From Paenibacillus sp. MAEPY2 (GTDB taxonomy: Bacteria; Bacillota; Bacilli; Paenibacillales; Paenibacillaceae), in contig NZ_AWUK01000030.1 of the NCBI RefSeq assembly GCF_000499205.1, forward strand, positions 62,001 through 126,000: DNA of 64,000 nucleotides, in the 5' to 3' direction. The notes under the pieces are model-generated. The model made no database searches and was not told the DNA's origin. It saw only the letters and a program-made list of their open reading frames with translations. Numbering within the stretch: position 1 is the stretch's first letter; each line of letters begins with the position of its first letter. Shown here piece by piece: positions 25,048 to 33,736 of the stretch. The position numbers were made by a program, and so were the translations under genes.

Positions 25048-25140
25048 TGTCAGGTTGGATTTCGTACGGTCAGCAGGAGAACAGCAGCTTCGCTACGAAG
25101 AGGGTTAGGAGTAATTGATCCGGCAAGCCGGAACCTGACA
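25048..25140 (+). promoter_or_regulatory. Structured leader upstream of gamma-glutamyltransferase gene
   Basis: TGTCAGGTT (25048-25056) and AACCTGACA (25132-25140) form a perfect 9-bp outer helix. Inside are CTTCG-CTA-CGAAG (25088-25100) and TCCGG-CAAG-CCGGA (25119-25132), the last stacked on the outer helix. An alternative TTCGTA/TACGAA pairing overlaps the first hairpin. The multibranched fold ends 27 bases before the start codon. No known riboswitch consensus was recognised. Confidence 0.5.
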
Positions 25141-25167
25141 TCTTGCGACAAGGAGCTGAACAACCTG

Positions 25168-26778
25168 ATGAACTACGATCCACTCTACCAACCGTATCCG
25201 TCATACCGTGTGCCCGTCTACGCCAAACAGGGCATGGTCGCCACTTCACAGCCTTTGGCTGCACAAGCCGGTCTGGATGTGTTAAAAAAGGGCGGCAATG
25301 CTATCGATGCCGCTATCGCAACTGCTGCTGCACTAACCGTGCTGGAGCCAACGTCCAATGGCATTGGGGGCGATGCCTTTGCCCTCGTCTGGACCGAGGG
25401 CAAGCTGCATGGCCTGAATGCCAGTGGGCCTGCGCCTCAGAGTATTTCAATTGAGGCGCTCAAGTCGGCAGGCCATACGGAGATGCCGAAGCTGGGGGTC
25501 ATTCCGGTGACGGTGCCTGGCGCACCAGCGGGTTGGGCCGAGCTGAGCCGCAGATTCGGGCGGCTCACGCTGGCGGAAGCGCTGGAACCGGCTGTCCGCT
25601 ACGCGGAAGAAGGTTACCCGCTTGCGCCGGGGCTGGCCCGCCATTGGGCACGGGCAGCCGATATCTATGCACGCCAGGGTGATGCGGAAGCCGGGCGAGC
25701 ATGGTTTGAGACATTCGCCCCAGGCGGACGTGTTCCGGCCGTGGGCGAAATGTGGCGTTCGCCGGATCATGCGGCTACACTGCGCCGGATTGGCGAGAGC
25801 GGAGCGCGAGACTTCTACGAAGGTGAACTCGCGGAGCGTATTCATTCTTTTATGGCAGAGCACGGCGGTTACTTGACGAAAGAAGATCTGGCCGCATTCC
25901 AGCCAGAATGGGTTGATCCGATCTCGGTCTCTTATCGCGGATATGACGTGTGGGAGATCCCACCGAACGGTCAGGGGCTGATTGCTCTGGCAGCGCTCAA
26001 TCTGTTGAAAGGCTTCGATTTTGACGAGAAAGAATCCGTACTGGGGTACCATCGACAACTGGAAGCCATGAAGCTGGCATTTGCCGATGGTGAGAAATAC
26101 ATTACCGAGGAACGCAAGATGGGCGTAACCGTACAGGAACTATTGTCCGAAGCGTATGCAGACGAACGGCGCAAGCTCATTGGCGATATGGCACTTCCGC
26201 CTGAAGCAGGCGATCCGCGGGCAAGCGGAACGGTCTATCTGGCTACAGCGGACGGTGAAGGCAATATGGTTTCTTTCATTCAGAGCAACTATATGGGCTT
26301 CGGCTCCGGGCTGGTTGTGCCGGGAACAGGCATTGCCCTGCAAAACCGGGGACATAATTTCTCGCTTGATCCGGATCACGCCAACGCGCTGGAGCCGGGC
26401 AAACGGACGTATCATACGATCATTCCGGGCTTCCTCACATGCGGCGATGAAGCGGTCGGTCCGTTCGGGGTCATGGGCGGTTTCATGCAGCCCCAGGGTC
26501 ATGTGCAGGTCGTCATGAATACGGTGGACTTCCACCTCAATCCGCAGGCTGCGCTCGACTCTCCGCGCTGGCAGTGGACCAAAGGCAAAACGATCCTGGT
26601 TGAGCCCGGATTCCCTCACCATATTGCACAGGCACTCGCCCGCAAGGGGCATGATATACAGATCGCCCTCGACCCGTCGATGTTCGGACGCGGTCAGATT
26701 ATATGGCGAGATCCGGACAGCGGTGTATTATGCGGTGGCACAGAAAGCCGGGCTGATGGCTCCGTAGCAGCGTGGTAA
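25168..26778 (+). CDS. Gamma-glutamyltransferase family protein (YwrD-like, cytoplasmic)
   Basis: 536 residues of the Ntn-hydrolase family that is normally made as a proenzyme cut before a threonine. The likely nucleophile is Thr355 in RASGTVYLATAD. Conserved NAIDAAIATAAAL, PTSNGIGGDAFALVW and the C-terminal GVMGGFMQPQGHVQVV segments support the family. No signal peptide is present, unlike secreted GGTs, so it resembles YwrD; glutathione or another gamma-glutamyl compound is the probable substrate. A-rich AAGGAG lies 12 bases before ATG 25168. The 25.4-25.8 kb part is locally G+C-rich. Confidence 0.9.
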   Translation: MNYDPLYQPYPSYRVPVYAKQGMVATSQPLAAQAGLDVLKKGGNAIDAAIATAAALTVLEPTSNGIGGDAFALVWTEGKLHGLNASGPAPQSISIEALKSAGHTEMPKLGVIPVTVPGAPAGWAELSRRFGRLTLAEALEPAVRYAEEGYPLAPGLARHWARAADIYARQGDAEAGRAWFETFAPGGRVPAVGEMWRSPDHAATLRRIGESGARDFYEGELAERIHSFMAEHGGYLTKEDLAAFQPEWVDPISVSYRGYDVWEIPPNGQGLIALAALNLLKGFDFDEKESVLGYHRQLEAMKLAFADGEKYITEERKMGVTVQELLSEAYADERRKLIGDMALPPEAGDPRASGTVYLATADGEGNMVSFIQSNYMGFGSGLVVPGTGIALQNRGHNFSLDPDHANALEPGKRTYHTIIPGFLTCGDEAVGPFGVMGGFMQPQGHVQVVMNTVDFHLNPQAALDSPRWQWTKGKTILVEPGFPHHIAQALARKGHDIQIALDPSMFGRGQIIWRDPDSGVLCGGTESRADGSVAAW

Positions 26779-26850
26779 TCCGTTGTATGTGCAGCTAACT
26801 AAGAGCTGAAAAGCCTGGAGCATTGCAAATGCTGGGTGAACGGGGAAAAC

Positions 26851-26868
26851 CATTCATATATATGAATG
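26851..26868. repeat. 18-bp perfect palindrome
   Basis: CATTCATATATATGAATG is fully self-complementary. It lies about 70 bases after the gamma-glutamyltransferase stop and 50 bases before the terminator; a protein-binding site or a weak hairpin are both possible. Confidence 0.55.
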
Positions 26869-26918
26869 TATTGATTCATGCGAAAGTGTAGTTCATATGA
26901 AATTATCTTTGGATCACA

Positions 26919-26959
26919 GGCAGAGAAGAGATCAAATCGGTCTCTTCTTTGCCTTTTTT
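26919..26959 (+). terminator. Terminator after gamma-glutamyltransferase gene
   Basis: GGCAGAGAAGAGA pairs with TCTCTTCTTTGCC and is followed by TTTTTT. Confidence 0.9.
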
Positions 26960-27043
26960 GTCTATCTTTTTTCTCGTTGACCCGCAAGATGCACAGGTTC
27001 TTTCGAGAATGCATGCCTCTTCTAATGTAAATCCAATGTATAA

Positions 27044-27100
27044 TTCATGGTTTTCATTGAAATTTCATTGGATTTTCATTTTATTTTCGTAAATTTTCAT
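27044..27100 (+). promoter_or_regulatory. Helically phased ATTTTCAT repeat array
   Basis: Five TTTTCAT/TTTCGT motifs end at 27057, 27068, 27079, 27090 and 27100, i.e. every 10-11 bp, with a further ATTCAT at 27043-27048. The array lies 100-150 bases upstream of the lipoprotein start. Same-face repeats suggest cooperative regulator binding or bent A/T-rich DNA. Confidence 0.5.
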
Positions 27101-27202
27101 CATTCCCCATTACGGAGACTCTGCTCCCGTCCGATATAAATATAGGGGAATTACTCACCTCATACATCATCTCCACCTTATAGAAAAGAGGTCATGAAGC
27201 AC

Positions 27203-28210
27203 ATGAAAACACAGTGGAAATACAAACTCGGGTTCACCATGATGATGATTCTGGTTGTCCTGGTGCTGGGAGCGTGTTCGACAACCGATAAGGCCTCCCC
27301 CGCAGATCAGCGAACCAAAGTCGGCATCGTTCTTACCGATGTCGGCCTGGGTGATCATTCTTTCAGTGATGCAGCATTTGAGGGTTTGGTAGAGGCCAGA
27401 AACGAGAATAGTATTGTTTTTGATTACAAGGAACCGGGAAAGGATTTGACATCCGAGGCAGCCTTTGAGCAATTTGCGAAGGATAAAGTCGATTTGATCA
27501 TTGGTCTGAGCGACACGGTAAAAGCCGATCTGGAGAAGGTTGCTCAGAAATATCCAGATCAACATTTCCTCATCATTGACGGGCATTCGGATCTCCCCAA
27601 TGTGACCTCCATGTCCTTCAAAGCAGAAGAAGGCAGCTATCTTGCGGGCATTATTGCCGGCTTTGCAACGACCGAAGACCATGTAGGCTTTTTGGGTGGA
27701 ATGGATATCCCCGTACTCCACAATTTTCAGCAAGGCTTTGAGCAAGGTGTCCAGGCTGCTAATCCGAATGCCACAGTCCATGTCGTGTACGCCGGAGATT
27801 TCGGCAATCCTGATCTTGGAGGACAGCTCGCAGCACAGATGATTCAGGAACAGCGTGTTGATGTCATTTACGTCGCTGCCGGACTTACGGGCATAGGTTC
27901 ACTTTCAGAGATTCAAAAATTAGGGAAATACGCCATTGGCGTGGACCAGGATCAGTTTTTTTTAGCAGAAAAAGCCGTACTCACGTCCATGCTCAAAAAT
28001 GTAGATATCTCTCTTCATAACGCCATCAATACATTCATTCAGAACCAGCATTCATTCCCGCAAAAAGAAATGCTCTTCGGTCTGGCAGAAAATGGAGTAG
28101 GTCTAACCGCTCTACATAACATCACCCTTACGAAGGAACAAGAGCAAACTTTTGATGATTTGAAAGCACAAATTGCTTCCGGCAAAACCAAGATTACCCT
28201 AGATCAATAA
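27203..28210 (+). CDS. BMP-family (PnrA/Med-like) substrate-binding lipoprotein
   Basis: 335 residues. An N-terminal lipoprotein signal with lipobox LVLGAC (Cys25) is followed by a periplasmic-binding-like domain: VGIVLTDVGLGDHSFSDAAFEG, LIIGLSDTV and GSYLAGIIAG match the basic-membrane-protein (nucleoside-binding) family. No ABC permease or ATPase is nearby; instead a chemoreceptor gene follows after 27 bases. It may therefore deliver a ligand signal to that receptor rather than feed a transporter (inference). AAAGAGG favours ATG 27203 over ATG 27194. The upstream promoter has phased repeats. Confidence 0.88.
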   Translation: MKTQWKYKLGFTMMMILVVLVLGACSTTDKASPADQRTKVGIVLTDVGLGDHSFSDAAFEGLVEARNENSIVFDYKEPGKDLTSEAAFEQFAKDKVDLIIGLSDTVKADLEKVAQKYPDQHFLIIDGHSDLPNVTSMSFKAEEGSYLAGIIAGFATTEDHVGFLGGMDIPVLHNFQQGFEQGVQAANPNATVHVVYAGDFGNPDLGGQLAAQMIQEQRVDVIYVAAGLTGIGSLSEIQKLGKYAIGVDQDQFFLAEKAVLTSMLKNVDISLHNAINTFIQNQHSFPQKEMLFGLAENGVGLTALHNITLTKEQEQTFDDLKAQIASGKTKITLDQ

Positions 28211-28237
28211 ACCAATTGCTAAAATGGAGGCACGCTT

Positions 28238-29890
28238 ATGAAATTGCAGGGAAAGCTGATATTGAATGCCATAGTTTCGTTACTGTTATGCCTCGCGCTG
28301 GTCGCTTATATCATTATTCAATTATTGAGCATGAATGCCAAAAACCAAAACCTGGTGCCTGCCATGCTAAAGGTTACTGAGCTGAACGCAAATCAGATAC
28401 AGACCGAGCAGGCGCTTGATGTATATTCGTTCTCCATGACAGCTGGTAATCAGGATAACGTAGCCCGATTGCTGGACGAAGGTAAAACGATGGTGAAAGA
28501 GCTCACGGAAGGCTTGCTGGAAACGGAGGAACAGCTTCGTCTAATCCAATCGATCCAAACGAAATTGACGGCTCTGGACAATGGTGCCACGGAGGCCATC
28601 ACAGCCATGAACAGTTCGGACGCCAAACGTTTCAGCTCACGGGTCAAAGGTATACAAAATGATATCTATATGCTGGATGAGGTGACCCGGGATCGATATG
28701 AGCAATATACGGTGGATCTGGAACAAGACATCCAGCGAACCTGGCAAATTGCTCTCGTCGGAGCCATCGTCCTGCTGATTGCTGTCCTGCTGTTCAACAT
28801 GAACGCTTCACGACAATTGGCAAGACGCATTCGCACCTTGAAGGAAGCGGCAGGACAAATTGCGAACGGGGACCTTACCCAGCAGCTTCCGGAGGCCCGA
28901 GGCAAAGATGAGCTGGATGACTTAAACCGCTCCTTCCGCCTTATGACGGGTAATATTCGCAGTATCATCCAATCCATCGGTGAGGCAGGAAACCGTGTTG
29001 ATGGAATGGCACAGGACATTGACCGCGGTAATGATACCGTACAGGCCATAGTGCAGCAAGTGTCCCGAACGACCGAAGAACTGTCGATTGGCAGTCAGAA
29101 AATTGCTGAGGATCTAAGTGACACGGTTATGGTCGTGGATAAGATGCAGCATACGTTCGAAAGCAATCTTCAGGCGACTTCACAATCGGCCATGTATGGC
29201 AACGAGGTTCTGAGTTCCGTGAAGGAAGGACACATTGCTGTACAGGAACAGCTTCGTCTGGCTGAAGTCAACCGGATTGCCATGTCTGAGGTAGAGCAGA
29301 CGGTCCAGGAACTGGAGGAGAGCGCCTCCCGAATTGCCACCATGACTGCCTATGTGTCGGGCATCGCTACACAGACCACCCTGCTGTCTCTGAACGCCTC
29401 CATCGAAGCGGCACGTGCAGGTGAAGCCGGGCGCGGCTTTGCTGTCGTCGCAGGGGAAGTGAAGAAACTGGCCGAGCAATCGGAGCAATCGGTACAGCAT
29501 ATCTTTGCAGCAGTCAGCGAAATTACAACGGCTATGAGCAAAGTAAAAAGCTCGGTGACGCAGAGCATTCAGCTCTTTGCGGAACAGGAGAAGGCTACTG
29601 GAAAAACCGGCGAATCCTTCTCCGGAATCCGTGACAGTGTGGAGCGGATCAGTACAAGCATTAACCAGCTTGCGGAAGACATGAAGCAGTCCAGTGAACT
29701 TAGCGCACAGGTTCAGCAGGCGATTGAAAACATCAGCGCCATTACGGAGCAATCAGCTGCAAGCAGCGAAGAAATTACCGCTTCAACGGCTGAGCAGCAG
29801 CGTTCGTTCAATGAAGCAAGCACCAAGGTGAAGTCTTTGCGGGACATCAGTGCGGAGATGCATCAGGAGCTATTACGGTTCCGGTTGTAG
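28238..29890 (+). CDS. Methyl-accepting chemotaxis protein
   Basis: 550 residues. First membrane helix at 8-31, an extracytoplasmic helical bundle of about 130 residues (32-165), second helix at about 168-188, HAMP (190-245), then a long cytoplasmic coiled coil with the signalling tip [32 protein letters not shown] (near 377-408, shown as key landmarks). It controls CheA activity and so the flagellar motor. Gene order suggests that the BMP lipoprotein upstream is its ligand-binding partner. AATGGAGG precedes ATG 28238. Confidence 0.93.
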   Translation: MKLQGKLILNAIVSLLLCLALVAYIIIQLLSMNAKNQNLVPAMLKVTELNANQIQTEQALDVYSFSMTAGNQDNVARLLDEGKTMVKELTEGLLETEEQLRLIQSIQTKLTALDNGATEAITAMNSSDAKRFSSRVKGIQNDIYMLDEVTRDRYEQYTVDLEQDIQRTWQIALVGAIVLLIAVLLFNMNASRQLARRIRTLKEAAGQIANGDLTQQLPEARGKDELDDLNRSFRLMTGNIRSIIQSIGEAGNRVDGMAQDIDRGNDTVQAIVQQVSRTTEELSIGSQKIAEDLSDTVMVVDKMQHTFESNLQATSQSAMYGNEVLSSVKEGHIAVQEQLRLAEVNRIAMSEVEQTVQELEESASRIATMTAYVSGIATQTTLLSLNASIEAARAGEAGRGFAVVAGEVKKLAEQSEQSVQHIFAAVSEITTAMSKVKSSVTQSIQLFAEQEKATGKTGESFSGIRDSVERISTSINQLAEDMKQSSELSAQVQQAIENISAITEQSAASSEEITASTAEQQRSFNEASTKVKSLRDISAEMHQELLRFRL

Positions 29891-29973
29891 TGGAGGCGTT
29901 ATAAAAGAGAGAAGAAGCGGCTGTCCGAAGGCTGGAAGGGACTTCCCTTCTCGGGTCGAAGCGCTAATCCATT

Positions 29974-30170
29974 CTAACGAATCGACCACACCTTAATTGG
30001 AGGATTTGAGTCGAATGCACAGTTTAACGAATTCCAGGCACGCTATTCTCGCTATACGGATACAAACTTGGGCCAGAACCTGCCGAGCAGCGAAAATAAC
30101 GCCGCTGTGATTCGTTAAAGAGCAGATCAATGGAAAATGCAGCTCTTAGCGGGTGCTCGGTTCGTTAAAC
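29974..30170. repeat. Interspersed inverted repeats with TTAACGAA core
   Basis: Four related motifs: CTAACGAATCGAC (29974), GTTTAACGAATTCC (30022), GTGATTCGTTAAAG (30107) and CGGTTCGTTAAAC (30158). The first two are the reverse complement of the last two, so the roughly 200-bp block is flanked and subdivided by inverted repeats. No ORF is present. It looks like a small repetitive or MITE-like element between two transcription units. Confidence 0.5.
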
Positions 30171-30184
30171 GGTATTCACACTAA

Positions 30185-30230
30185 AAAGGGATGTCCACGT
30201 CATGTTAATGACTATGGGACATCCCTTCCT
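30185..30230. terminator. Terminator-like hairpin
   Basis: AAGGGATGTCC pairs with GGACATCCCTT, an 11-bp perfect stem with a 20-base loop. The T-rich run is short, so strength is uncertain. Confidence 0.65.
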
Positions 30231-30392
30231 TTATGTTATGAATCATTTATATCATTGTTGTGTCCAGAGGCATGCAGCACATGAAGGACATGTACTCTCT
30301 AACTGCACCTATCACACAAACCCAAAGCAACGTAAATTTAGCTTATGAAATAACGAATGTACCCAGAATGCAGCAACAAGCGTGCCCCTGGT

Positions 30393-32072
30393 TTACAGGG
30401 CATCCATGATATCCCCGGCGAGCAGGGATGCCGGATCACCTCGCAGCAGCGCGGCCCTCTCCGCTGCCTGGCCGTGCAGGAACACGCCAAAGGCGGCAGC
30501 TTGCTCCGCGCTCAGCCCTTGGGCGAGCAGACCGGCAATGATGCCGGTCAATACGTCTCCCGCACCGCCGGTTGCCATGCCGGCGTGCCCGGTGGTGTTG
30601 ATATACGCCTCGCCGGATGGCGTTGCGATGACCGTGCGTGCTCCCTTGAGCACCAGGGTCACGCCCTGCTCGCGGGCGTACCGTGCAGCGTGTCCGATTC
30701 GGTCACGCTGCACTTCGGGGGTCGACATGCCCAGCAGTCGGCCCATCTCTCCGGGGTGCGGCGTCAGGATGGTCGCCGCACTTCGTTTGCCCCAGTCGCG
30801 AGGCCCGGTTGGGCCTGCGTCTGCAAGCATGTTGAGGGCGTCCGCGTCGATGACGAGCGGGCGATCCGTGTGTTGCCACAGACGGCGCAGCCAGTCTGTG
30901 TCGCCCTTGAAGCGGCCGAGGCCCGGGCCGGTCGCAAGCACGTCGCGGCTCTCCGCGAGACGCAGCACGGCGTCGGCGGAAGCCGCGTTCCATTCGCCGC
31001 TGTCGCCATCGGCGGCGGCAGCGAGCATGAGCTCGGGCACGGTGCCGATGACATGCGGCAGCAGTGCCGCGGGCAGCGCCCATGTGGCGAGCCCGCAGCC
31101 AGCGCGCAGCGCGGCCTTGGCCGAGAGCAGGCCTGCGCCGCTCATGGGCAGACTGCCTGCGGCCAACAGTACGTGGCCGTAAGTGCCCTTGTGGCCGTCC
31201 GGTGCCCGGAGACGGCCCGTGTCCACGCGCAGCGCACCACGCAGCACCTCATCCGTCAGCAGACGGACCGAGGGGCCATGCTCCGGCGCAAGCCGCGCAG
31301 GAATGCCGATGGAGCGCACCACGATGCGCCCTGCGGCAGACGCGCCCGGGTACTGAACCAGTCCGCGCTTAAGCAGCGCGAGACATACAGTCACCCGGGC
31401 CTGAATGCAGGGCTCATATACCTCCCCAGTGTCGGCATTCAGCCCGCTTGGCACATCAGCGGACACGATCGGCTTGCCGCTATCGTTCGCCGCCGCAATC
31501 AGCGCCGCGTATGTTCCGCGCGGCGCCCCCTGCGAGCCGGTGCCCAGCAGCGCATCCACGATGCCTGTGCACCTGCTGAAGTCCACGGCTTCACGCCCGT
31601 GGACAAGGGCAGGGATGCCGAGCTGTGCCGCGGCATCCCGCTGCACTGCAGCTTCGCCCCGCAACGCATCAGGCGCATCGGTGTAGACCAAAGTCACGCC
31701 GAGCCCCGCTTCAACCAAATGGCGCGCCGCAACCAGCCCGTCACCGCCATTATTACCCTTGCCGATCAGTATGTACCACTGCTGATCACCGGGTTGCCCC
31801 ATCACGAGCGCCGGATCGGCGATGATGTCGCCACCATAACCTTGCCGATCCCCGGGCCCCGTGTGCGCCCGCTTCCGGTTACCATCGTTCAAGCGGCCCT
31901 GCTGCTCCGAACTGAGGCCAACGCCCTCTTTCCAGCCTTCCCGGCACAGCCGGATAACTTCCTCGGCGATGGCTCTGCCGGCGTTCTCCATCAGACTGGC
32001 AGCCGGAATGCCAAGCTTGTGAATCGTATGCTCATCCACAGCTCTCATCTGTTCAGCGGTTACGATAAACAA
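30393..32072 (-). CDS. nnr: Bifunctional NAD(P)H-hydrate epimerase / ADP-dependent dehydratase
   Basis: 559 residues repairing damaged NAD(P)HX. The N-terminal YjeF_N epimerase domain includes ASLMENAGRAIAEEV and IGKGNNGGDGLVAARHL. The C-terminal YjeF_C kinase-like dehydratase has LLAAGSLPMSGAG and the GHAGMATGGAGDVLTGIIAG signature with the catalytic Asp. Odd: about 50 extra residues (48-97, Gly/Gln/Arg-rich) separate the two halves of the epimerase nucleotide site. Most of the gene (30.4-31.8 kb) is strikingly G+C-rich compared with its flanks. It starts at TTG 32072, 8 bases after GGAGG. Confidence 0.93.
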   Translation of the reverse strand: MFIVTAEQMRAVDEHTIHKLGIPAASLMENAGRAIAEEVIRLCREGWKEGVGLSSEQQGRLNDGNRKRAHTGPGDRQGYGGDIIADPALVMGQPGDQQWYILIGKGNNGGDGLVAARHLVEAGLGVTLVYTDAPDALRGEAAVQRDAAAQLGIPALVHGREAVDFSRCTGIVDALLGTGSQGAPRGTYAALIAAANDSGKPIVSADVPSGLNADTGEVYEPCIQARVTVCLALLKRGLVQYPGASAAGRIVVRSIGIPARLAPEHGPSVRLLTDEVLRGALRVDTGRLRAPDGHKGTYGHVLLAAGSLPMSGAGLLSAKAALRAGCGLATWALPAALLPHVIGTVPELMLAAAADGDSGEWNAASADAVLRLAESRDVLATGPGLGRFKGDTDWLRRLWQHTDRPLVIDADALNMLADAGPTGPRDWGKRSAATILTPHPGEMGRLLGMSTPEVQRDRIGHAARYAREQGVTLVLKGARTVIATPSGEAYINTTGHAGMATGGAGDVLTGIIAGLLAQGLSAEQAAAFGVFLHGQAAERAALLRGDPASLLAGDIMDAL

Positions 32073-32211
32073 CGTTCATCCCTCCCCGGTGAAATTCACG
32101 GAAATTTACATCTTCGAATAGGTTATGTCGCAATGCCTCTTTCGTTTTCCAAGCTGCTTCGCTTCATTCTAATATTCGCAGCTGTTTTTCCCGTCCTTTA
32201 CTCTGCAGCCC

Positions 32212-32844
32212 TTAGTACCCCACCGTAAACCGGGATTGAATAAATTGAGGATCATCCAGCTCATCCACCAAAGCCGCTGCAAAATCGCCAACCGAAATGG
32301 AGCTCTCACCAAGATCATCTGTGATTACACGATTCATACCAACCCGGAACAGGCCTGTCCGTCGTCCCGTTGTGATCGTAGCTGCCGGACTCATGTAGGT
32401 CCAGTGAATATCCGACGCCTCAATCAGGTTATACGCATCTACATGGGCCTTCGCCAGTGGCTTGACTTCCTCCGGGAACCCTGGCGTGTCCATCAGCATT
32501 TCTCCAGAATCCGTAATCAAGCTTCCCGCTCCGCCAACCACAACCAGCCGTCCTGCTTTCGAACGACGAACACCCTCGATTAGCGAACGTGTAACTTCCA
32601 GCATCTCTTCTTCCTCACCGAACTTCGGTCCATAGGCACTCACAACAGCTTCCTGTCCTGCTGTAAAATCGGCAACCTGGTCCGGGTTAAGCAAATCCCC
32701 TTGTACCACACGTAAACGCTCATGCTCCATCTCCACCTTCGAAGGCTCACGAACAATCGCCGTTACTTCATGTCCTCGGTCCATCAATTCCCACAATATC
32801 GTCTTTCCAATCACTCCGGTTGCTCCAAAAATGGCAACTTTCAT
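32212..32844 (-). CDS. NAD(P)-dependent oxidoreductase, NmrA/YwnB-like
   Basis: 210 residues. The Rossmann site IFGATGVIGKTI lies at the N-terminus, followed by VVQGDLLNPDQV, VVVGGAGSL and HWTYMSPAA. This is the NAD(P)H-binding, atypical SDR family (flavin reductase/NmrA-like); no catalytic role can be assigned. AAGAGGG precedes ATG 32844. Confidence 0.88.
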   Translation of the reverse strand: MKVAIFGATGVIGKTILWELMDRGHEVTAIVREPSKVEMEHERLRVVQGDLLNPDQVADFTAGQEAVVSAYGPKFGEEEEMLEVTRSLIEGVRRSKAGRLVVVGGAGSLITDSGEMLMDTPGFPEEVKPLAKAHVDAYNLIEASDIHWTYMSPAATITTGRRTGLFRVGMNRVITDDLGESSISVGDFAAALVDELDDPQFIQSRFTVGY

Positions 32845-33004
32845 ATTAAATCCCTCTTTTCAGTAGATATCCTCTTGTCAACTTACCGTTATTTTAATAC
32901 TTAATCCCATTGTTATATACCTTAAACGGCTCACGCCATCTTAAACCGTCTGTGCTCACTTGTAAACCAATGCTTAAAAAATCCTTTCTAGTCTTCATCC
33001 ATAC

Positions 33005-33027
33005 GAAAAAAGCCGCTCTAAGCGGCC
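33005..33027 (-). terminator. Terminator after acetyltransferase gene
   Basis: On the minus strand GCCGCT, loop TAG, AGCGGC, then six T residues. Confidence 0.85.
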
Positions 33028-33104
33028 AATCATTTACCTCATATTTAAATGAGTTTCTGCATAATATCCCACTTGAATTTTTCGGCTTACTCCTTTTTTA
33101 TCTC

Positions 33105-33518
33105 CTATTCCCCTTGTCTCCACCACATGCCTTCCGATTTCGGACTCGTGTATGCAAAGCCAAATTGGGCGTACAGACGGTCAGCAGGGACATCTGCCAG
33201 CAGGCTGACCAATCCACGAGCAGGCACATGTTCACGCAAATAATTCATGATCTCGCTCATGATCAATTTGCCATATCCTCTTCCCTGCTGGTCCGGACGC
33301 ACGGCGATATCCACCACCTGAAAGAAACAACCGCCATCTCCGATGACCCGACCCATGCCTACAATTTCATTTTCTTCACGCAGACAAACGGCAAAAAGAC
33401 TATTCGGCAGCCCGATTTCGGCGCCCTCCTGGCTCATCGCACTGAGACCCGCACTCTTTCGTAGCGCAAGATACTCGGCTGCTGAGGGCGGTGTATGTTC
33501 AATGTTGATGGGGTCCAT
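33105..33518 (-). CDS. GNAT family N-acetyltransferase
   Basis: 137 residues. The acetyl-CoA-binding motif A is VVDIAVRPDQQGRGYGKLIM (R/Q-x-x-G-x-G/A) and motif B is LVSLLADVPADRLYAQFGF. Substrate unknown. GGAAGGGAG is upstream of ATG 33518. Single gene with its own terminator. Confidence 0.9.
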   Translation of the reverse strand: MDPINIEHTPPSAAEYLALRKSAGLSAMSQEGAEIGLPNSLFAVCLREENEIVGMGRVIGDGGCFFQVVDIAVRPDQQGRGYGKLIMSEIMNYLREHVPARGLVSLLADVPADRLYAQFGFAYTSPKSEGMWWRQGE

Positions 33519-33736
33519 GGATCATGCTCCCTTCCTATTAAACCTGTGATTAATTGCAAAATAAAAATTTTATGGGTGATTACATCTTCTTTGCTTAGGT
33601 ACCTTGGACCTTCTTAAGACCGTAAATTCCTACTGTTCCTGCTTGAATTCACGCAATTCCTGTGTAATAGTGAGAGAAAGCTTAAGTGAACCGTGTTTCA
33701 TGCTACACTACAGTTTTTGCAAAGGAGGAACTATTT

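Larger units (their letters stand above)
26779..27043. other. Intergenic region between ggt-like and lipoprotein genes
   Basis: It holds AGCATTGCAAATGCT (near 26819), the palindrome at 26851 and the terminator at 26919, listed separately where clear. No ORF is convincing. Confidence 0.5.

Noticed and set aside
30357-32228. 623-codon open frame on the plus strand opposite the NAD(P)HX repair gene
   Set aside because: It is an artefact of the G+C-rich minus-strand gene: composition is biased to Arg/His/Gly/Cys, it has no ribosome binding site and no recognisable domain.
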